From positions 56,022 through 120,021 of the forward strand of contig CAZYQI010000006.1 in NCBI GenBank assembly GCA_964649745.1: a stretch of DNA of 64,000 nucleotides. Direction: 5' to 3'. A program made the translations under genes and the position numbers. The notes below the pieces were generated by a model. It had not been told where the DNA came from. It searched no databases and saw nothing but the letters and a program-made list of their open reading frames with translations. This stretch comes from CAZEHS01 sp964649745 (GTDB lineage: Bacteria; Bacillota; Clostridia; Peptostreptococcales; Acidaminobacteraceae). Within the stretch, counting starts at the first letter, position 1. Each line of letters opens with the position of its first letter. Positions 33,726 through 42,648 of the stretch are shown here, one piece after another.

Positions 33726-34217
33726 TCAATGGTTGATTTTTTCCTGTAACGCGCGATCCTTCTCTCGAACCTCCCGCGCCATCTGTTCTTTATATGCCTT
33801 CATTTTTTCCCGGAGCTCAGGATGCTTTCCACCCATGATCTGAGCTGCCAAAAGCGCCGCATTTTCTGATCCGTTGACAGCCACCGTGGCCACCGGAATG
33901 CCCTTAGGCATTTGAACCATCGCCAGGAGCGCATCCATCCCATCAAACGTACTGCTGTAAATCGGAAGGCCGATAACCGGCAAAGGCGTCACCGCTGCCA
34001 GCACTCCCGGAAGATGAGCCGCTTTCCCAGCCGCGGCGATGATCACCTCAAAACCATCGGTTTCCGCGCTCTTTGAAAACTCTATGGCATCATCCGGCGT
34101 TCTGTGGGCCGACATCACTCTAACTACATAGGGAATTTCGAAGCTTTTCAATATCTCGAGTCCCTTGGATACCACATCAAAATCGGAATCGCTCCCCATT
34201 ATAACAGCCACTTTCAT
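33726..34217 (-). CDS. purE: N5-carboxyaminoimidazole ribonucleotide mutase PurE
   Basis: PurE converts N5-CAIR to CAIR (class I) or carboxylates AIR directly (class II). The 163-residue protein has VAVIMGSDSDFDVV, VMSAHRTPDDA and the loop IAAAGKAAHLPGVLAA. No purK is seen in the window, so the class cannot be settled from context. ATG 34217 follows an AAAGGGG stretch; the frame upstream covers the leader and is rejected. Confidence 0.95.
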   Translation of the reverse strand: MKVAVIMGSDSDFDVVSKGLEILKSFEIPYVVRVMSAHRTPDDAIEFSKSAETDGFEVIIAAAGKAAHLPGVLAAVTPLPVIGLPIYSSTFDGMDALLAMVQMPKGIPVATVAVNGSENAALLAAQIMGGKHPELREKMKAYKEQMAREVREKDRALQEKINH

Positions 34218-34303
34218 GGTTTGGTCCCCTTTCAAAGGTGAATTTAATCGATCTGCTACCTCCATCTTATCAGAGCAGATTTCCCCCCGCAAGCAATATT
34301 CGT

Positions 34304-34356
34304 ATTATATTTAGATTAATTCTTGTTAATGTTCGTCATATAACGAACATTAACAA
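34304..34356 (-). promoter_or_regulatory. purE promoter region with CGAAC palindrome
   Basis: A perfect 14-bp inverted repeat (34323-34336 and 34343-34356; core GTTCGT...ACGAAC, 6-bp loop) begins 3 bp after the purL stop. A TATAAT (34309-34304, minus) lies 14 bp beyond. The half-site resembles the PurBox core CCGAACAWT of the Bacillus PurR regulator, but the arrangement differs. It could be an operator or a terminator-like hairpin. Confidence 0.5.
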
Positions 34357-34359
34357 TTG

Positions 34360-37300
34360 CTATTTGAAGTAATTAACCCCAGAACGGAATATTCCCATAT
34401 CCATCGGTCCCTGTACATTTCGGTAAAGCCCCTCACGGTAACGCTCTGTATGCCCCATTTTTCCGAACACACGTCCGTCGGGGCTGTAAAGACCCTCGAT
34501 GGCTTCTGTGGAACCGTTGAGATTCCATTTTCCGTCCCCGGACACATTTCCGTCTATGTCAACATACTGAGTTGCAACCTGCCCGTTCCGAATCATCTCC
34601 TCAAGGAATTCCGGCCGGGCTACAAACCGTCCTTCGCCATGGGAAAGAGGCACCAGCCATTGGCTGTCCAGAGCCGTTTCGTTCATCCACGGGGACATCT
34701 TGCTGGCAACCCGTATTCTCGCCAGTGTGGACACATGACGTCCAATCCGGTTGTACGTCAGCGTAGGGAATTCAGGCTCCAGATCCAGGATTCGCCCGTG
34801 GCTGATGAGACCCAGCTTAATCAGTGCCTGGAAGCCGTTGCATATGCCGATTACAAGACCGTCCCGTTCGGTGAGCAGCTCGGTTACGGCATCCTGTATC
34901 CGGGGATTGCGGAATACGGCGGCGATGAATTTGCCCGATCCGTCCGGCTCGTCACCGGCGCTGAAGCCCCCCGGGATGGCGATGATCTGAGAGGATCGGA
35001 TTGCCTTTTCCAGGGCTGAGATGGATTCCTCAATCGCCAAAGGCGTCATATTCCGAAATACGTGGACAGCGGCTCTGGCTCCCGCCTCTTCAAAGGCTCT
35101 GGCTGTATCGTCCTCGCAATTGGTACCGGGAAAAACCGGAACAACGACCTTGGGTTGAGCAACCTTGTTTTTACAGACAAGGGCGGTTCCCCCGGTGTGT
35201 GTGAAGCGTCTCACTGCGCCGCTATCCGGACCTGTGGTTGGAAAAATCGATTCCAGAGGCCGCTCCCAGCTTTGCTGCGCTTCCTCCAGCGCCATGGTTC
35301 CAGTACCATAGCGGACCACCGGTTCCGGAATGGTTGTTCCGATAACGACCGCCGGCAGACCCGCCAGATCAGAGGGGGCACACATCCCGTTCCATTCCAC
35401 CAGCAGCGAGCCATAGGCCGGTTCAAACAATGCCCCCGGAGTCAGGCTTGAATTGAGGGCGACCCCTATTCTGTTTCCAAACCCATTCTTTCCGATCTGG
35501 GCCGCGACACCGCCAATATCTACCGCACTGGCAGACAACAGCTTGCCAGATGCCTTCCATGGGCCGATTTTCTCCGCCAATCGCTTGAACATATCAAAAT
35601 CCGGCATTTCATTGGCATCTCTGGAAACCTTCAGAAGAACCAGATCATTTCCGGGCCCTTTCAGTTCTGGTGTGATCACCATCCTGTCATCCACCGGTGT
35701 CACGGCAAACGCCACCAGGGTTGGAGGCACATTCAGGTCTTTGAAGGTGCCGGACATGCTGTCCTTCCCTCCGATGGCCGCCGTATCAAGGGCACTTTGC
35801 ACCGTCAGCGCACCCAAAAGAGCGCTGACCGGTTTGCCCCATTTTTCAGGTGAATCGCCCAATTTCTCAAAGTATTCCTGTAAGGTATACCGCATTCTGC
35901 CGATATCCCCTCCCAGGGCTGCTGTTTTAGCCGCAGCCAACAGAAGCGCGTACACGCTGCCGTGGAACGGACTCCACTGCGCCAGCTCCGGATCGTATCC
36001 ATGGGTCATGATGGTTGCCGTGTGGGTGGTGTGCCCTCCCACAGGGATCCGTGCCACCATTCCCTCAACCGGTGTCATCTGATGTTTTCCGCCCAAAGGC
36101 ATCATCACCGATCGGGAGCCGATGGTGCTGTCGAACCGCTCTGTCATTCCCTTTTGGGAAGCGACATTCAGCCTTGACATTGTATTGAGCCACTCCGCCT
36201 TCCAATTGCCGTCAAACTCCTGATGGGATTTAAAGGGTGATTTCTCTATAGCAGGGGCCGTCACATGAGCCTTGCTTGTCTGGGGGATCCCGCTGGTATT
36301 GAGAAATTCACGGGAAAGATCCAGGATGGTCTTGCCACGCCAAACCATGCGCAGACGTCCGCTGTCTGTAATCCGGGCTACCACAGCCGCCTCCAGGTTT
36401 TCTTCAGAAACGCCGTCCATAAACGCCTTCAGGCTGTCCGGTGATATCACCACCGCCATGCGCTCCTGAGATTCGGATATGGCCAGCTCTGTGCCGTCAA
36501 GACCATCGTATTTCAATGGAACCGCATCCAATTCAATATCAATGCTGTCTGCCAGCTCGCCGATGGCCACCGATACGCCCCCCGCTCCGAAATCATTGGA
36601 GCGTTTGATCATGCCGCTTACCACCGGATTTCTGAAAAGCCGCTGGAGCTTGCGCTCGGTGGGGGCATTGCCCTTTTGCACCTGAGCACCGCACGTTACG
36701 AGGGATTCCTCATCATGCTCAACGGAGGAACCGGTTGCCCCGCCGCAGCCATCCCTTCCGGTGCGGCCCCCAACCAGTACGATGATATCCCCAGCCTCCG
36801 GCTGAAGTCGTTTCACCTGAGCCTTAGGCGCCGCTCCGATAACCGCTCCCACCTCCATCCGTTTTGCCAGGAAGCCCGAATGGTAGTATTCCCGAACCTG
36901 ACCGGTGGCAAGTCCGATCTGATTGCCATAGGAGCTGTAGCCATGAGCTGCGCCGGTGGTGATGATCCGCTGGGGAAGCTTGCCCGGCAGGGTTTCATCC
37001 ACCGGAACCCTGGGGTCTGCAGCACCGGTTACCCGCATGGCCTGATAGACATAGCTGCGGCCGGACAGTGGATCCCGGATAGCGCCCCCAAGGCATGTGG
37101 CAGCGCCGCCGAAGGGCTCGATCTCTGTGGGGTGGTTATGGGTTTCATTCTTAAACATCACGAGCCATGTCTGGGTTTCGCCGTCCACATCCACGGGAAC
37201 CTCAATACTGCAGGCGTTGATTTCCTCTGAAACCTCCAGATCCTTGAGTTGACCCGATTTTCGCAGGGCCTTCATGGCCACTACAGCCATATCCATCAGC

Positions 37301-38109
37301 GTCACCGGCCGGTCTTCTTCTCCGTAAACCTTGGCCCGAAGAGCCTTGTAGTGCTCCCAGGCCTTGCGGACAGGTTCATTGGAGGCTCCCGCTTCGAACT
37401 CCACCGCTTCCAGTTGTGTCATAAAGGTGGTATGCCGACAGTGGTCTGACCAGTAGGTGTCGATCACACGGATTTCCGTCAGGGTAGGGTCCCGATCCTC
37501 CTGTTTGAAGTAGCTCTGGCAGAACAGGAGATCCTTGCCGCTCATAGCCATGCCCAAGCTCTCCCGCAGCGCCAGAATGTCCTGAGGACTTTTCTTTATA
37601 AACCCTTCCAGAACGGCAACGTCTGACGGAGCCGCCATTTCCATATCCAGGGTATGAGGCTTTTCCCGGCTGATGGCACCGGAATCAACGGGATTGATCA
37701 GGTACTGTCTGATCCGCTCCAACTCAACAAAGCCCTTCAACACCACCACCCGGGAGGATCGGACCAGAGGCATTTCTTTCTGGGTGAACAGCTGAATGCA
37801 CTGAGCTGCCGAATCTGCCCGCATATCGAATTGTCCCGGCAGATATGCCCAGGTAATCACCGCTTCTTCCGCCTCTGTTTCAAGGGTTTCAAAAATAACA
37901 TCATCGGTGTTGGGTTCTGAAAAAACAGTTCGCACCGCCTTGTCAAAATCACCGTCCTCCAGGCCCTGTATATCATAGCAGTTCAGAAATCGCAGAGATT
38001 CCAGATGCTCTTCCTTTAAATTTTCCCGCAGATCCTTAAGCAGACGTTCTGCATCTCCTTGAAATCCCGGTTTTTTCTCGACATAGATCCTTCTGACGGT
38101 TGATTGCAT
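34360..38109 (-). CDS. purL: Phosphoribosylformylglycinamidine synthase PurL, single-chain form
   Basis: FGAM synthase converts FGAR to FGAM with glutamine and ATP. At 1249 residues it is the large form with synthetase and glutaminase in one chain rather than PurS/PurQ/PurL. The synthetase part shows SDHCRHTTF, FKNETHNHPTEIEPFGGA and GKDSMSGTF. The C-terminal class I amidotransferase shows VFPGTNCEDDTARAF, IPGGFSAGDEPDGSGKF, the nucleophile in GICNGFQALIKLG, and LSHGEGRF. Single-chain forms occur in proteobacteria and many Clostridia. AGGAGG precedes the ATG. First gene of the pur cluster, divergent from a LysR regulator. Confidence 0.96.
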   Translation of the reverse strand: MQSTVRRIYVEKKPGFQGDAERLLKDLRENLKEEHLESLRFLNCYDIQGLEDGDFDKAVRTVFSEPNTDDVIFETLETEAEEAVITWAYLPGQFDMRADSAAQCIQLFTQKEMPLVRSSRVVVLKGFVELERIRQYLINPVDSGAISREKPHTLDMEMAAPSDVAVLEGFIKKSPQDILALRESLGMAMSGKDLLFCQSYFKQEDRDPTLTEIRVIDTYWSDHCRHTTFMTQLEAVEFEAGASNEPVRKAWEHYKALRAKVYGEEDRPVTLMDMAVVAMKALRKSGQLKDLEVSEEINACSIEVPVDVDGETQTWLVMFKNETHNHPTEIEPFGGAATCLGGAIRDPLSGRSYVYQAMRVTGAADPRVPVDETLPGKLPQRIITTGAAHGYSSYGNQIGLATGQVREYYHSGFLAKRMEVGAVIGAAPKAQVKRLQPEAGDIIVLVGGRTGRDGCGGATGSSVEHDEESLVTCGAQVQKGNAPTERKLQRLFRNPVVSGMIKRSNDFGAGGVSVAIGELADSIDIELDAVPLKYDGLDGTELAISESQERMAVVISPDSLKAFMDGVSEENLEAAVVARITDSGRLRMVWRGKTILDLSREFLNTSGIPQTSKAHVTAPAIEKSPFKSHQEFDGNWKAEWLNTMSRLNVASQKGMTERFDSTIGSRSVMMPLGGKHQMTPVEGMVARIPVGGHTTHTATIMTHGYDPELAQWSPFHGSVYALLLAAAKTAALGGDIGRMRYTLQEYFEKLGDSPEKWGKPVSALLGALTVQSALDTAAIGGKDSMSGTFKDLNVPPTLVAFAVTPVDDRMVITPELKGPGNDLVLLKVSRDANEMPDFDMFKRLAEKIGPWKASGKLLSASAVDIGGVAAQIGKNGFGNRIGVALNSSLTPGALFEPAYGSLLVEWNGMCAPSDLAGLPAVVIGTTIPEPVVRYGTGTMALEEAQQSWERPLESIFPTTGPDSGAVRRFTHTGGTALVCKNKVAQPKVVVPVFPGTNCEDDTARAFEEAGARAAVHVFRNMTPLAIEESISALEKAIRSSQIIAIPGGFSAGDEPDGSGKFIAAVFRNPRIQDAVTELLTERDGLVIGICNGFQALIKLGLISHGRILDLEPEFPTLTYNRIGRHVSTLARIRVASKMSPWMNETALDSQWLVPLSHGEGRFVARPEFLEEMIRNGQVATQYVDIDGNVSGDGKWNLNGSTEAIEGLYSPDGRVFGKMGHTERYREGLYRNVQGPMDMGIFRSGVNYFK

Positions 38110-38188
38110 GATGCCCTCCTGTTATTGGGATACCGCTTCGCCGCAGCAAACACTCTCTGCACCTTTATTACCTTTTCCACCACCAGTT

Positions 38189-38205
38189 TATCACCCTATG
38201 TGATA
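38189..38205. promoter_or_regulatory. LysR-type operator candidate between purL and LysR gene
   Basis: TATCAC-N5-GTGATA is a perfect inverted repeat of the T-N11-A type bound by LysR regulators. It lies in the 139-bp divergent region and overlaps a TATAAT reading toward the LysR gene. Confidence 0.5.
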
Positions 38206-38248
38206 TAATAATAATTAATCATTTTAATATAAATTATAAGGTGAACTT

Positions 38249-39145
38249 ATGTCAAATCCCCGACTTGATCTTTATCGCATTTTCATGACCGCAGCTGCAG
38301 CAGGGAGCTTCACCGAGGCTGGAAACCGGCTTTTCATGACCCAGTCCGCCGTCAGCCAATCCATGGCCCAGCTGGAGCAGATTCTTGAAACCCGCCTGTT
38401 CTACCGGTCCGGAAGAGGCGTCGCCTTGACCTCCGAGGGGGAAACACTCAAGATTCACCTCGATTCCGCCTTCCAGTCAATTGCAACAGGCGAGCACGCC
38501 CTTTCCGCCCTTAAAAATCTGGAAGCCGGTGTCCTTCACATCGCTGCCAGCGATACACTGTGCCGTCATTTCCTGTTGCCCTTTCTCCAAACCTTTCACG
38601 AACGCTATCCGGATATCCATCTTCAAGTAACGAACCGTCCTTCCCCTGTCTGCCTGGAAATGGTGCAGCGAAAAGAAGCAGACCTGGGATTTGTGAACCG
38701 GTCTTCCTTCGCCCCCCCCCTTGGGGTTGTTTTAGACGACGTGCTGGAGTACGAGGACATTTTCGTTGCCAGCCAGGCCTTCTATTCCTGCGGAACGGTC
38801 CGTCCTTCCTTGGCAGAGATGGTCCGAGAACCCCTGATCCTTTTGGAAGAGGGTTCCTCAACTCGGGAAAACCTGTATCGCTGGGCCCTGAGTGAAGAGC
38901 TGCCCCTGACCCCCGGCATAGAGGTCGGAAGCGTGGATGTGATTCTGGATCTGGTGCGAATCGGCCTTGGCATCGGCTGGATTCCCGGCTACGCCCTGCC
39001 AGAAGGACCCGACGCCGGTCTTTTTCACATAGAAACCCGCCATAAGCCCCCCATACGACAGGTTTCCATGGCCCACGCCCAAAGGCCCGCCCTTAGTGCA
39101 GCCGCTCAAGCGTTTATGGACCTGGTTCTCGGCAGCAAACAATAG
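38249..39145 (+). CDS. LysR family transcriptional regulator
   Basis: A 298-residue regulator: N-terminal winged helix (YRIFMTAAAAGSFTEAGNRLFMTQSAVSQ region, about 8-36; LFYRSGRGVALTSEGE) and a periplasmic-binding-like effector domain (HIAASDTLCRHFLLPFLQTFHERYP; LVRIGLGIGWIPGYAL). AAGGTG precedes the ATG. Divergent placement from purL with a LysR-type palindrome between suggests autoregulation and perhaps purL control; the effector is unknown. Confidence 0.92.
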   Translation: MSNPRLDLYRIFMTAAAAGSFTEAGNRLFMTQSAVSQSMAQLEQILETRLFYRSGRGVALTSEGETLKIHLDSAFQSIATGEHALSALKNLEAGVLHIAASDTLCRHFLLPFLQTFHERYPDIHLQVTNRPSPVCLEMVQRKEADLGFVNRSSFAPPLGVVLDDVLEYEDIFVASQAFYSCGTVRPSLAEMVREPLILLEEGSSTRENLYRWALSEELPLTPGIEVGSVDVILDLVRIGLGIGWIPGYALPEGPDAGLFHIETRHKPPIRQVSMAHAQRPALSAAAQAFMDLVLGSKQ

Positions 39146-39187
39146 AAGGAAATCGTGAAGCTTAAGGGAATAAATATAAGACCCTTT

Positions 39188-39304
39188 GCAGCAGATGAAA
39201 ACCGATGAAATACGATGAAGGATCAATAACCCCATGAAGTTGTCCATTACGAACCCATCGGTTTTCATCGGTTTTCATCGGTTTTCATCTGCGTTCATCT
39301 GTGG
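39188..39304. repeat. Inverted-repeat element d with tandem GTTTTCATCG copies
   Basis: The left arm (GCAGATGAAAACCGATGAAA) faces a right arm with GTTTTCATCG repeated nearly three times (39261-39290), then CATCTGTGGC. It is followed by AAAAGGTTTAAA, a flank shared with element b. Not CRISPR: no spacers. Confidence 0.65.
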
Positions 39305-39348
39305 CAAAAGGTTTAAAATGCTCTTTTAGACTCCCTTACAGGGTAAAA

Positions 39349-39390
39349 CAGGTCCGCCTCAAATGATAAGAATCATTGGAGGCGGACCTG
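39349..39390 (-). terminator. Terminator of chemoreceptor gene
   Basis: CAGGTCCGCCTC (39349-39360) pairs with GAGGCGGACCTG (39379-39390), with an inner CAAATGAT/ATCATTG stem and TTTTA on the minus strand. Confidence 0.85.
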
Positions 39391-39404
39391 TTATTTATGT
39401 CTTA

Positions 39405-41399
39405 TCAAATCCTGAATTTCGCGCTGGCCTCCGTAAGCTCCTGGGCCAGTTCAGCCAGGCTCTTGCTGGCGTGAGCAATTTCTTCGATGGAGGCGGATTG
39501 GAGATGAACTCCTGCGGCAACCTCTTCGGTGCTGGCCGCATTCTCCTCCGCAATGGCGGAAAGACCCGCCATGACCTCCACAATCTTATCCTTGTTATGA
39601 CTCATCCGCTGACTGCTGGCGCTGAGATCTCTGATCAGCTCCAGCGAACCCTCCACGGCTCCGGAAATTTCTTTATACTTCGCTTCCGTTTCCCGCACGC
39701 TGGCCAGCTGGGCATCGATGGCCGCCGAAACCTGTTCCATAGTCTTTACGGAATCCTGTGAGTTCTTTCTCAGCTCGGACACCATGCTGTCGATGGTTCG
39801 GGTGGACTGTGTGGATTGCTCGGCGAGTTTCCTGATTTCCTCCGCCACAACGGCGAAACCTTTCCCGTGCTCTCCTGCCCTGGCCGCTTCAATGGCTGCA
39901 TTCAATGCGAGAAGGTTGGTCTGGTCAGCGATGGTGCTGATCATATTGCTGGCTTCACCGATTCGTCGGGAGCTTTCGTTGGTAAGGTTGATTCCGTCCG
40001 AAATCGCCTTTGTGGCCACCTGTGTTTCATCGGCTTTCCTTTGGAGTACATCCACCGCCTTCAGCCCTTCATGAACCTCCTCACTGATTTCTGAGGAAGC
40101 AGACGCCAAGGCATTCAGCTTCTCGGTATCCGCATCGATCAGGGTTCCCAGATCCGCCGCCTGATGCGCACCGTTTTCTGTTTCCTTGGCCTGATCCGTT
40201 GCCCCTTCAGCGATTTCCTCCACCGAACGGGATATTTCATTTGAGGAAGCATTGACCTGTTCAGAAACAGCCGTTAACTCCTCCGATGCCGCCGCCACCT
40301 GCTGGGCAAGGGTCACCACCGTGCCGATCAGAACCCTGAAATTCGTGGTCATTTCCTTGTACGCATAGCCAAGTTTTCCAATCTCATCTTTTCGTTCCAG
40401 GTAGTTCTCCGGAAAATCGTTTGTAAAGTCTCCTTTAGCCATGATTTGAGCGTGTTCTGTGGCAACCGAAATCGGCGTCGAAATCTGTACACCCATGTAC
40501 CAGGCCCCTGCCAATCCCACCACCAGTAATACCAGAGTCATACCAATCATCGTCATTCTTAACGTATTCAGCGATGCCATTACGGTATCCTGCGGGATGG
40601 TCACCCCTACAGACCAAGTGGTATTTTCCACCGGAGAGAAGCCCATGAACTTATCCACATCTTTAAACCAATAGCCCCCATTTCCCTTTTCACCGTTGAT
40701 CATCCGCGTAACCAAAGCGGCCAACGCTTCCGCTCTTGTATCTTTTTTAGCCTCTTCAAGAAAATTGTACTGCGTCTTTACCATCTCTGCATCCGGATGG
40801 GCCTGCACAACCCCAGCCTTGTTGACGATAATACCGTAGCTTCCTTCGCCAACGCTGATATCCTTCATCAGCGTGCTCATGAATTCACCCGGCCGAATGG
40901 CTACAACAGCGCCTACCAAGGCATCATTGTATTTAACCGGCACCGCATAGGCGATAATGACGGAGCCGTCCACCTTGCTGACAATCGTATCGGATACATT
41001 GCGGTTTCCGCCCAAGGCGGCTTTCACGTAGCCGCGGTCTGACAGATCAGCGGTCTTTCCGTCCGCATAGTTAGCCATGCCTGCCATATCTACAAAGGCC
41101 AGCCGTGTATAGCCGTTGCGCTTAAGATCTTCTGCCAGGGCCGCAGTGCGGTCTTCCATCGTGTTGGTCGGATTTGAGATCCGTGTCCGTGCCGCAACCT
41201 GTTCCAATACGCTGAGTTCTTTGTCGATATTGGCGGCCACGAGGCGGGCTCCGTCCTGGGCCTTCCCTTCAATGTTCGTGTTGATGTCCTCGCGGATCGT
41301 CTTGGTGCTCATTACGGTGGAAATCACCCCCAGAGATGCGCAGACGATGATTAACATAGCCGCAGTGGCCGTAATCAACTTCCATTTTATCGTTTTCAT
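39405..41399 (-). CDS. Methyl-accepting chemotaxis protein with double-Cache-like sensor
   Basis: A 664-residue chemoreceptor: TM1 about 8-28, a sensor about 35-285 of double-Cache type (LAFVDMAGMANYADGKTADLSDRGYVK; GSYGIIVNKAGVVQAHPD; WSVGVTIPQD), TM2 about 288-310, HAMP (ISTPISVATEHAQIMAKGD) and signalling domain with NLLALNAAIEAARAGEH and GFAVVAEEIRKLA. ATG 41399 has GGAGG ahead and gives the normal basic N-terminus (MKTIKWKLI). The 335-bp region upstream (41400-41734) has only a terminator hairpin and no promoter I can support. Confidence 0.92.
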   Translation of the reverse strand: MKTIKWKLITATAAMLIIVCASLGVISTVMSTKTIREDINTNIEGKAQDGARLVAANIDKELSVLEQVAARTRISNPTNTMEDRTAALAEDLKRNGYTRLAFVDMAGMANYADGKTADLSDRGYVKAALGGNRNVSDTIVSKVDGSVIIAYAVPVKYNDALVGAVVAIRPGEFMSTLMKDISVGEGSYGIIVNKAGVVQAHPDAEMVKTQYNFLEEAKKDTRAEALAALVTRMINGEKGNGGYWFKDVDKFMGFSPVENTTWSVGVTIPQDTVMASLNTLRMTMIGMTLVLLVVGLAGAWYMGVQISTPISVATEHAQIMAKGDFTNDFPENYLERKDEIGKLGYAYKEMTTNFRVLIGTVVTLAQQVAAASEELTAVSEQVNASSNEISRSVEEIAEGATDQAKETENGAHQAADLGTLIDADTEKLNALASASSEISEEVHEGLKAVDVLQRKADETQVATKAISDGINLTNESSRRIGEASNMISTIADQTNLLALNAAIEAARAGEHGKGFAVVAEEIRKLAEQSTQSTRTIDSMVSELRKNSQDSVKTMEQVSAAIDAQLASVRETEAKYKEISGAVEGSLELIRDLSASSQRMSHNKDKIVEVMAGLSAIAEENAASTEEVAAGVHLQSASIEEIAHASKSLAELAQELTEASAKFRI

Positions 41400-41637
41400 A
41401 TGTAATTTCCTCCGTCGCAGTTGTAGTGTCAAAACCTCGGTGCAGTCCTTCTCCGATCCCTATGGGCTCCTTTTCTGGCTGAATCGCGGCAATACCGGCA
41501 GGCAACAGTGCCATCAGCTCATGTCATCAGCATTTATTGATCTATCCCCCTCAACATGGATGATTGTCCTCGTTTATTAATCTGACAAGGAAGGTACTGA
41601 ATTTGCTGTGTTTTATTCATACCCAAAACATAATAGT

Positions 41638-41665
41638 GAAACCCCTGAATTTAATCAGGGGTTTC
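41638..41665 (-). terminator. Terminator downstream of ThiF-like gene
   Basis: GAAACCCCTGA (41638-41648) pairs with TCAGGGGTTTC (41655-41665). It closes the aor-thiF operon. Confidence 0.78.
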
Positions 41666-41734
41666 GACTCTTTCCTATTCTTTTAGTCCTGCCACCCTTT
41701 TGATCACACCGGCATCCTTCGTACATCGGTTTGC

Positions 41735-42415
41735 CTATGGGCTTTCAATGAGTGTGTAGTCATGCTCCAACAGATCTACCCGCAGCACCCGGTTTCTCAA
41801 CAGCTCCCCGCGGCCGATCAGTATCTTTATAACCTCTGAGGCCTGAAGGGAGGCCACTAAAGCCGGTGTAAATGACGGATTCCCCAGCTGTTTTTCTATC
41901 CCGCTCCGGGTATTTTCACCATAGAGGCGGTCCAGAGTCCGGTCTCCCGGATAAATCACCGCCACCTGGCCGTACCAGCCCCCAATGGCTCCATGGACCA
42001 AGGGAATGTTAAGGATTTCAGCCCCATGCTGCAGAATTTTACGGGCGTCCACCGTATCCAGAGCATCCACGACCACATCATGGCCGTTCAGCAACGCCTC
42101 GGCATTCCCGGCCGTCAGCCACTCCTTATAGGGAATAACCCGAATCTCGGGATTTACCGCTGCCATCCGAACCACGGCAGCCGTGGCCTTGGAGGTCCCT
42201 AACAGCCGCGTTTCCGAAAGCAGTTGCCTGTTGAGATTGCTTTCCTCGAACACATCCCCGTCGATGGCGGTAAGGGTGCCAACCCCCATGCGTCCCAACA
42301 TTTCAATAACGTAACCCCCAAGCCCTCCACATCCTACAACCGCCACCTTGGCCCCTTTAAGCCTCTCCAGCTCCGGCAGGGTAAGGGTGCCGATGCTTCT
42401 TTCATATCTTCCCAC
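41735..42415 (-). CDS. ThiF/MoeB/HesA family E1-like adenylyltransferase
   Basis: This enzyme would adenylate the C-terminal Gly-Gly of a MoaD/ThiS carrier. The 226-residue protein has VAVVGCGGLGGYVIEMLGRMGV (ATP site), IDGDVFEESNLNRQLL and VVDALDTVDARKIL. No paired Cys zinc motif is obvious, so it is the compact type. The start is GTG 42415 with GGAGGAGG eight bases ahead. It follows the GG-ending carrier gene by 4 bp, fitting E1-substrate coupling. Likely the MoeB equivalent for tungstopterin synthesis. Confidence 0.88.
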   Translation of the reverse strand: MGRYERSIGTLTLPELERLKGAKVAVVGCGGLGGYVIEMLGRMGVGTLTAIDGDVFEESNLNRQLLSETRLLGTSKATAAVVRMAAVNPEIRVIPYKEWLTAGNAEALLNGHDVVVDALDTVDARKILQHGAEILNIPLVHGAIGGWYGQVAVIYPGDRTLDRLYGENTRSGIEKQLGNPSFTPALVASLQASEVIKILIGRGELLRNRVLRVDLLEHDYTLIESP

Positions 42416-42419
42416 GGAA

Positions 42420-42644
42420 TCATCCTCCTCCCACAGGAGGAAAGAGGGCTAATACATCCTGATCCTCAAGTCGACTTTCAAAGACTGCCCCCCTGCCGTT
42501 GATCATGATAATGGCGATTTCCCCTAAGGGAATCCCCAGCAACTGCGCCACCTGCCGGGGCACTGCTCCTTCTTCCAATTCCATTTCCATGATGTTTTTC
42601 CGGTTGACCCTAAGGGTTGCGAAAAGTTTCACTGTGACCTTCAT
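42420..42644 (-). CDS. MoaD/ThiS-like sulfur carrier protein
   Basis: A 74-residue ubiquitin-like protein (KVTVKLFATLRVNRK; IAIIMINGRGAVFESRLEDQDVLALFPPVGGG) ending in Gly-Gly, the site of thiocarboxylation. The operon with AOR points to MoaD rather than ThiS. ATG 42644 has AAGGAG ahead. It lies 4 bp from the E1-like gene. No MoaE partner is in the window. Confidence 0.87.
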   Translation of the reverse strand: MKVTVKLFATLRVNRKNIMEMELEEGAVPRQVAQLLGIPLGEIAIIMINGRGAVFESRLEDQDVLALFPPVGGG

Positions 42645-42648
42645 GACA

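Noticed and set aside
39261..39290. Tandem GTTTTCATCG copies as a CRISPR-like array
   Set aside because: The unit is only 10 bp with no spacers; it is the arm of an inverted-repeat element.
39360..39377. Fur-like sequence AAATGATAAGAATCATT
   Set aside because: It is the inner stem of a terminator after a gene end, not near a promoter, and the same stem occurs in the terminator at 21293.
41400..41637. Possible c-di-GMP riboswitch upstream of the second chemoreceptor
   Set aside because: The conserved GEMM core (GCACAGGGCAAACC and CGCAAAGC type motifs) is absent and I see no clear aptamer fold.
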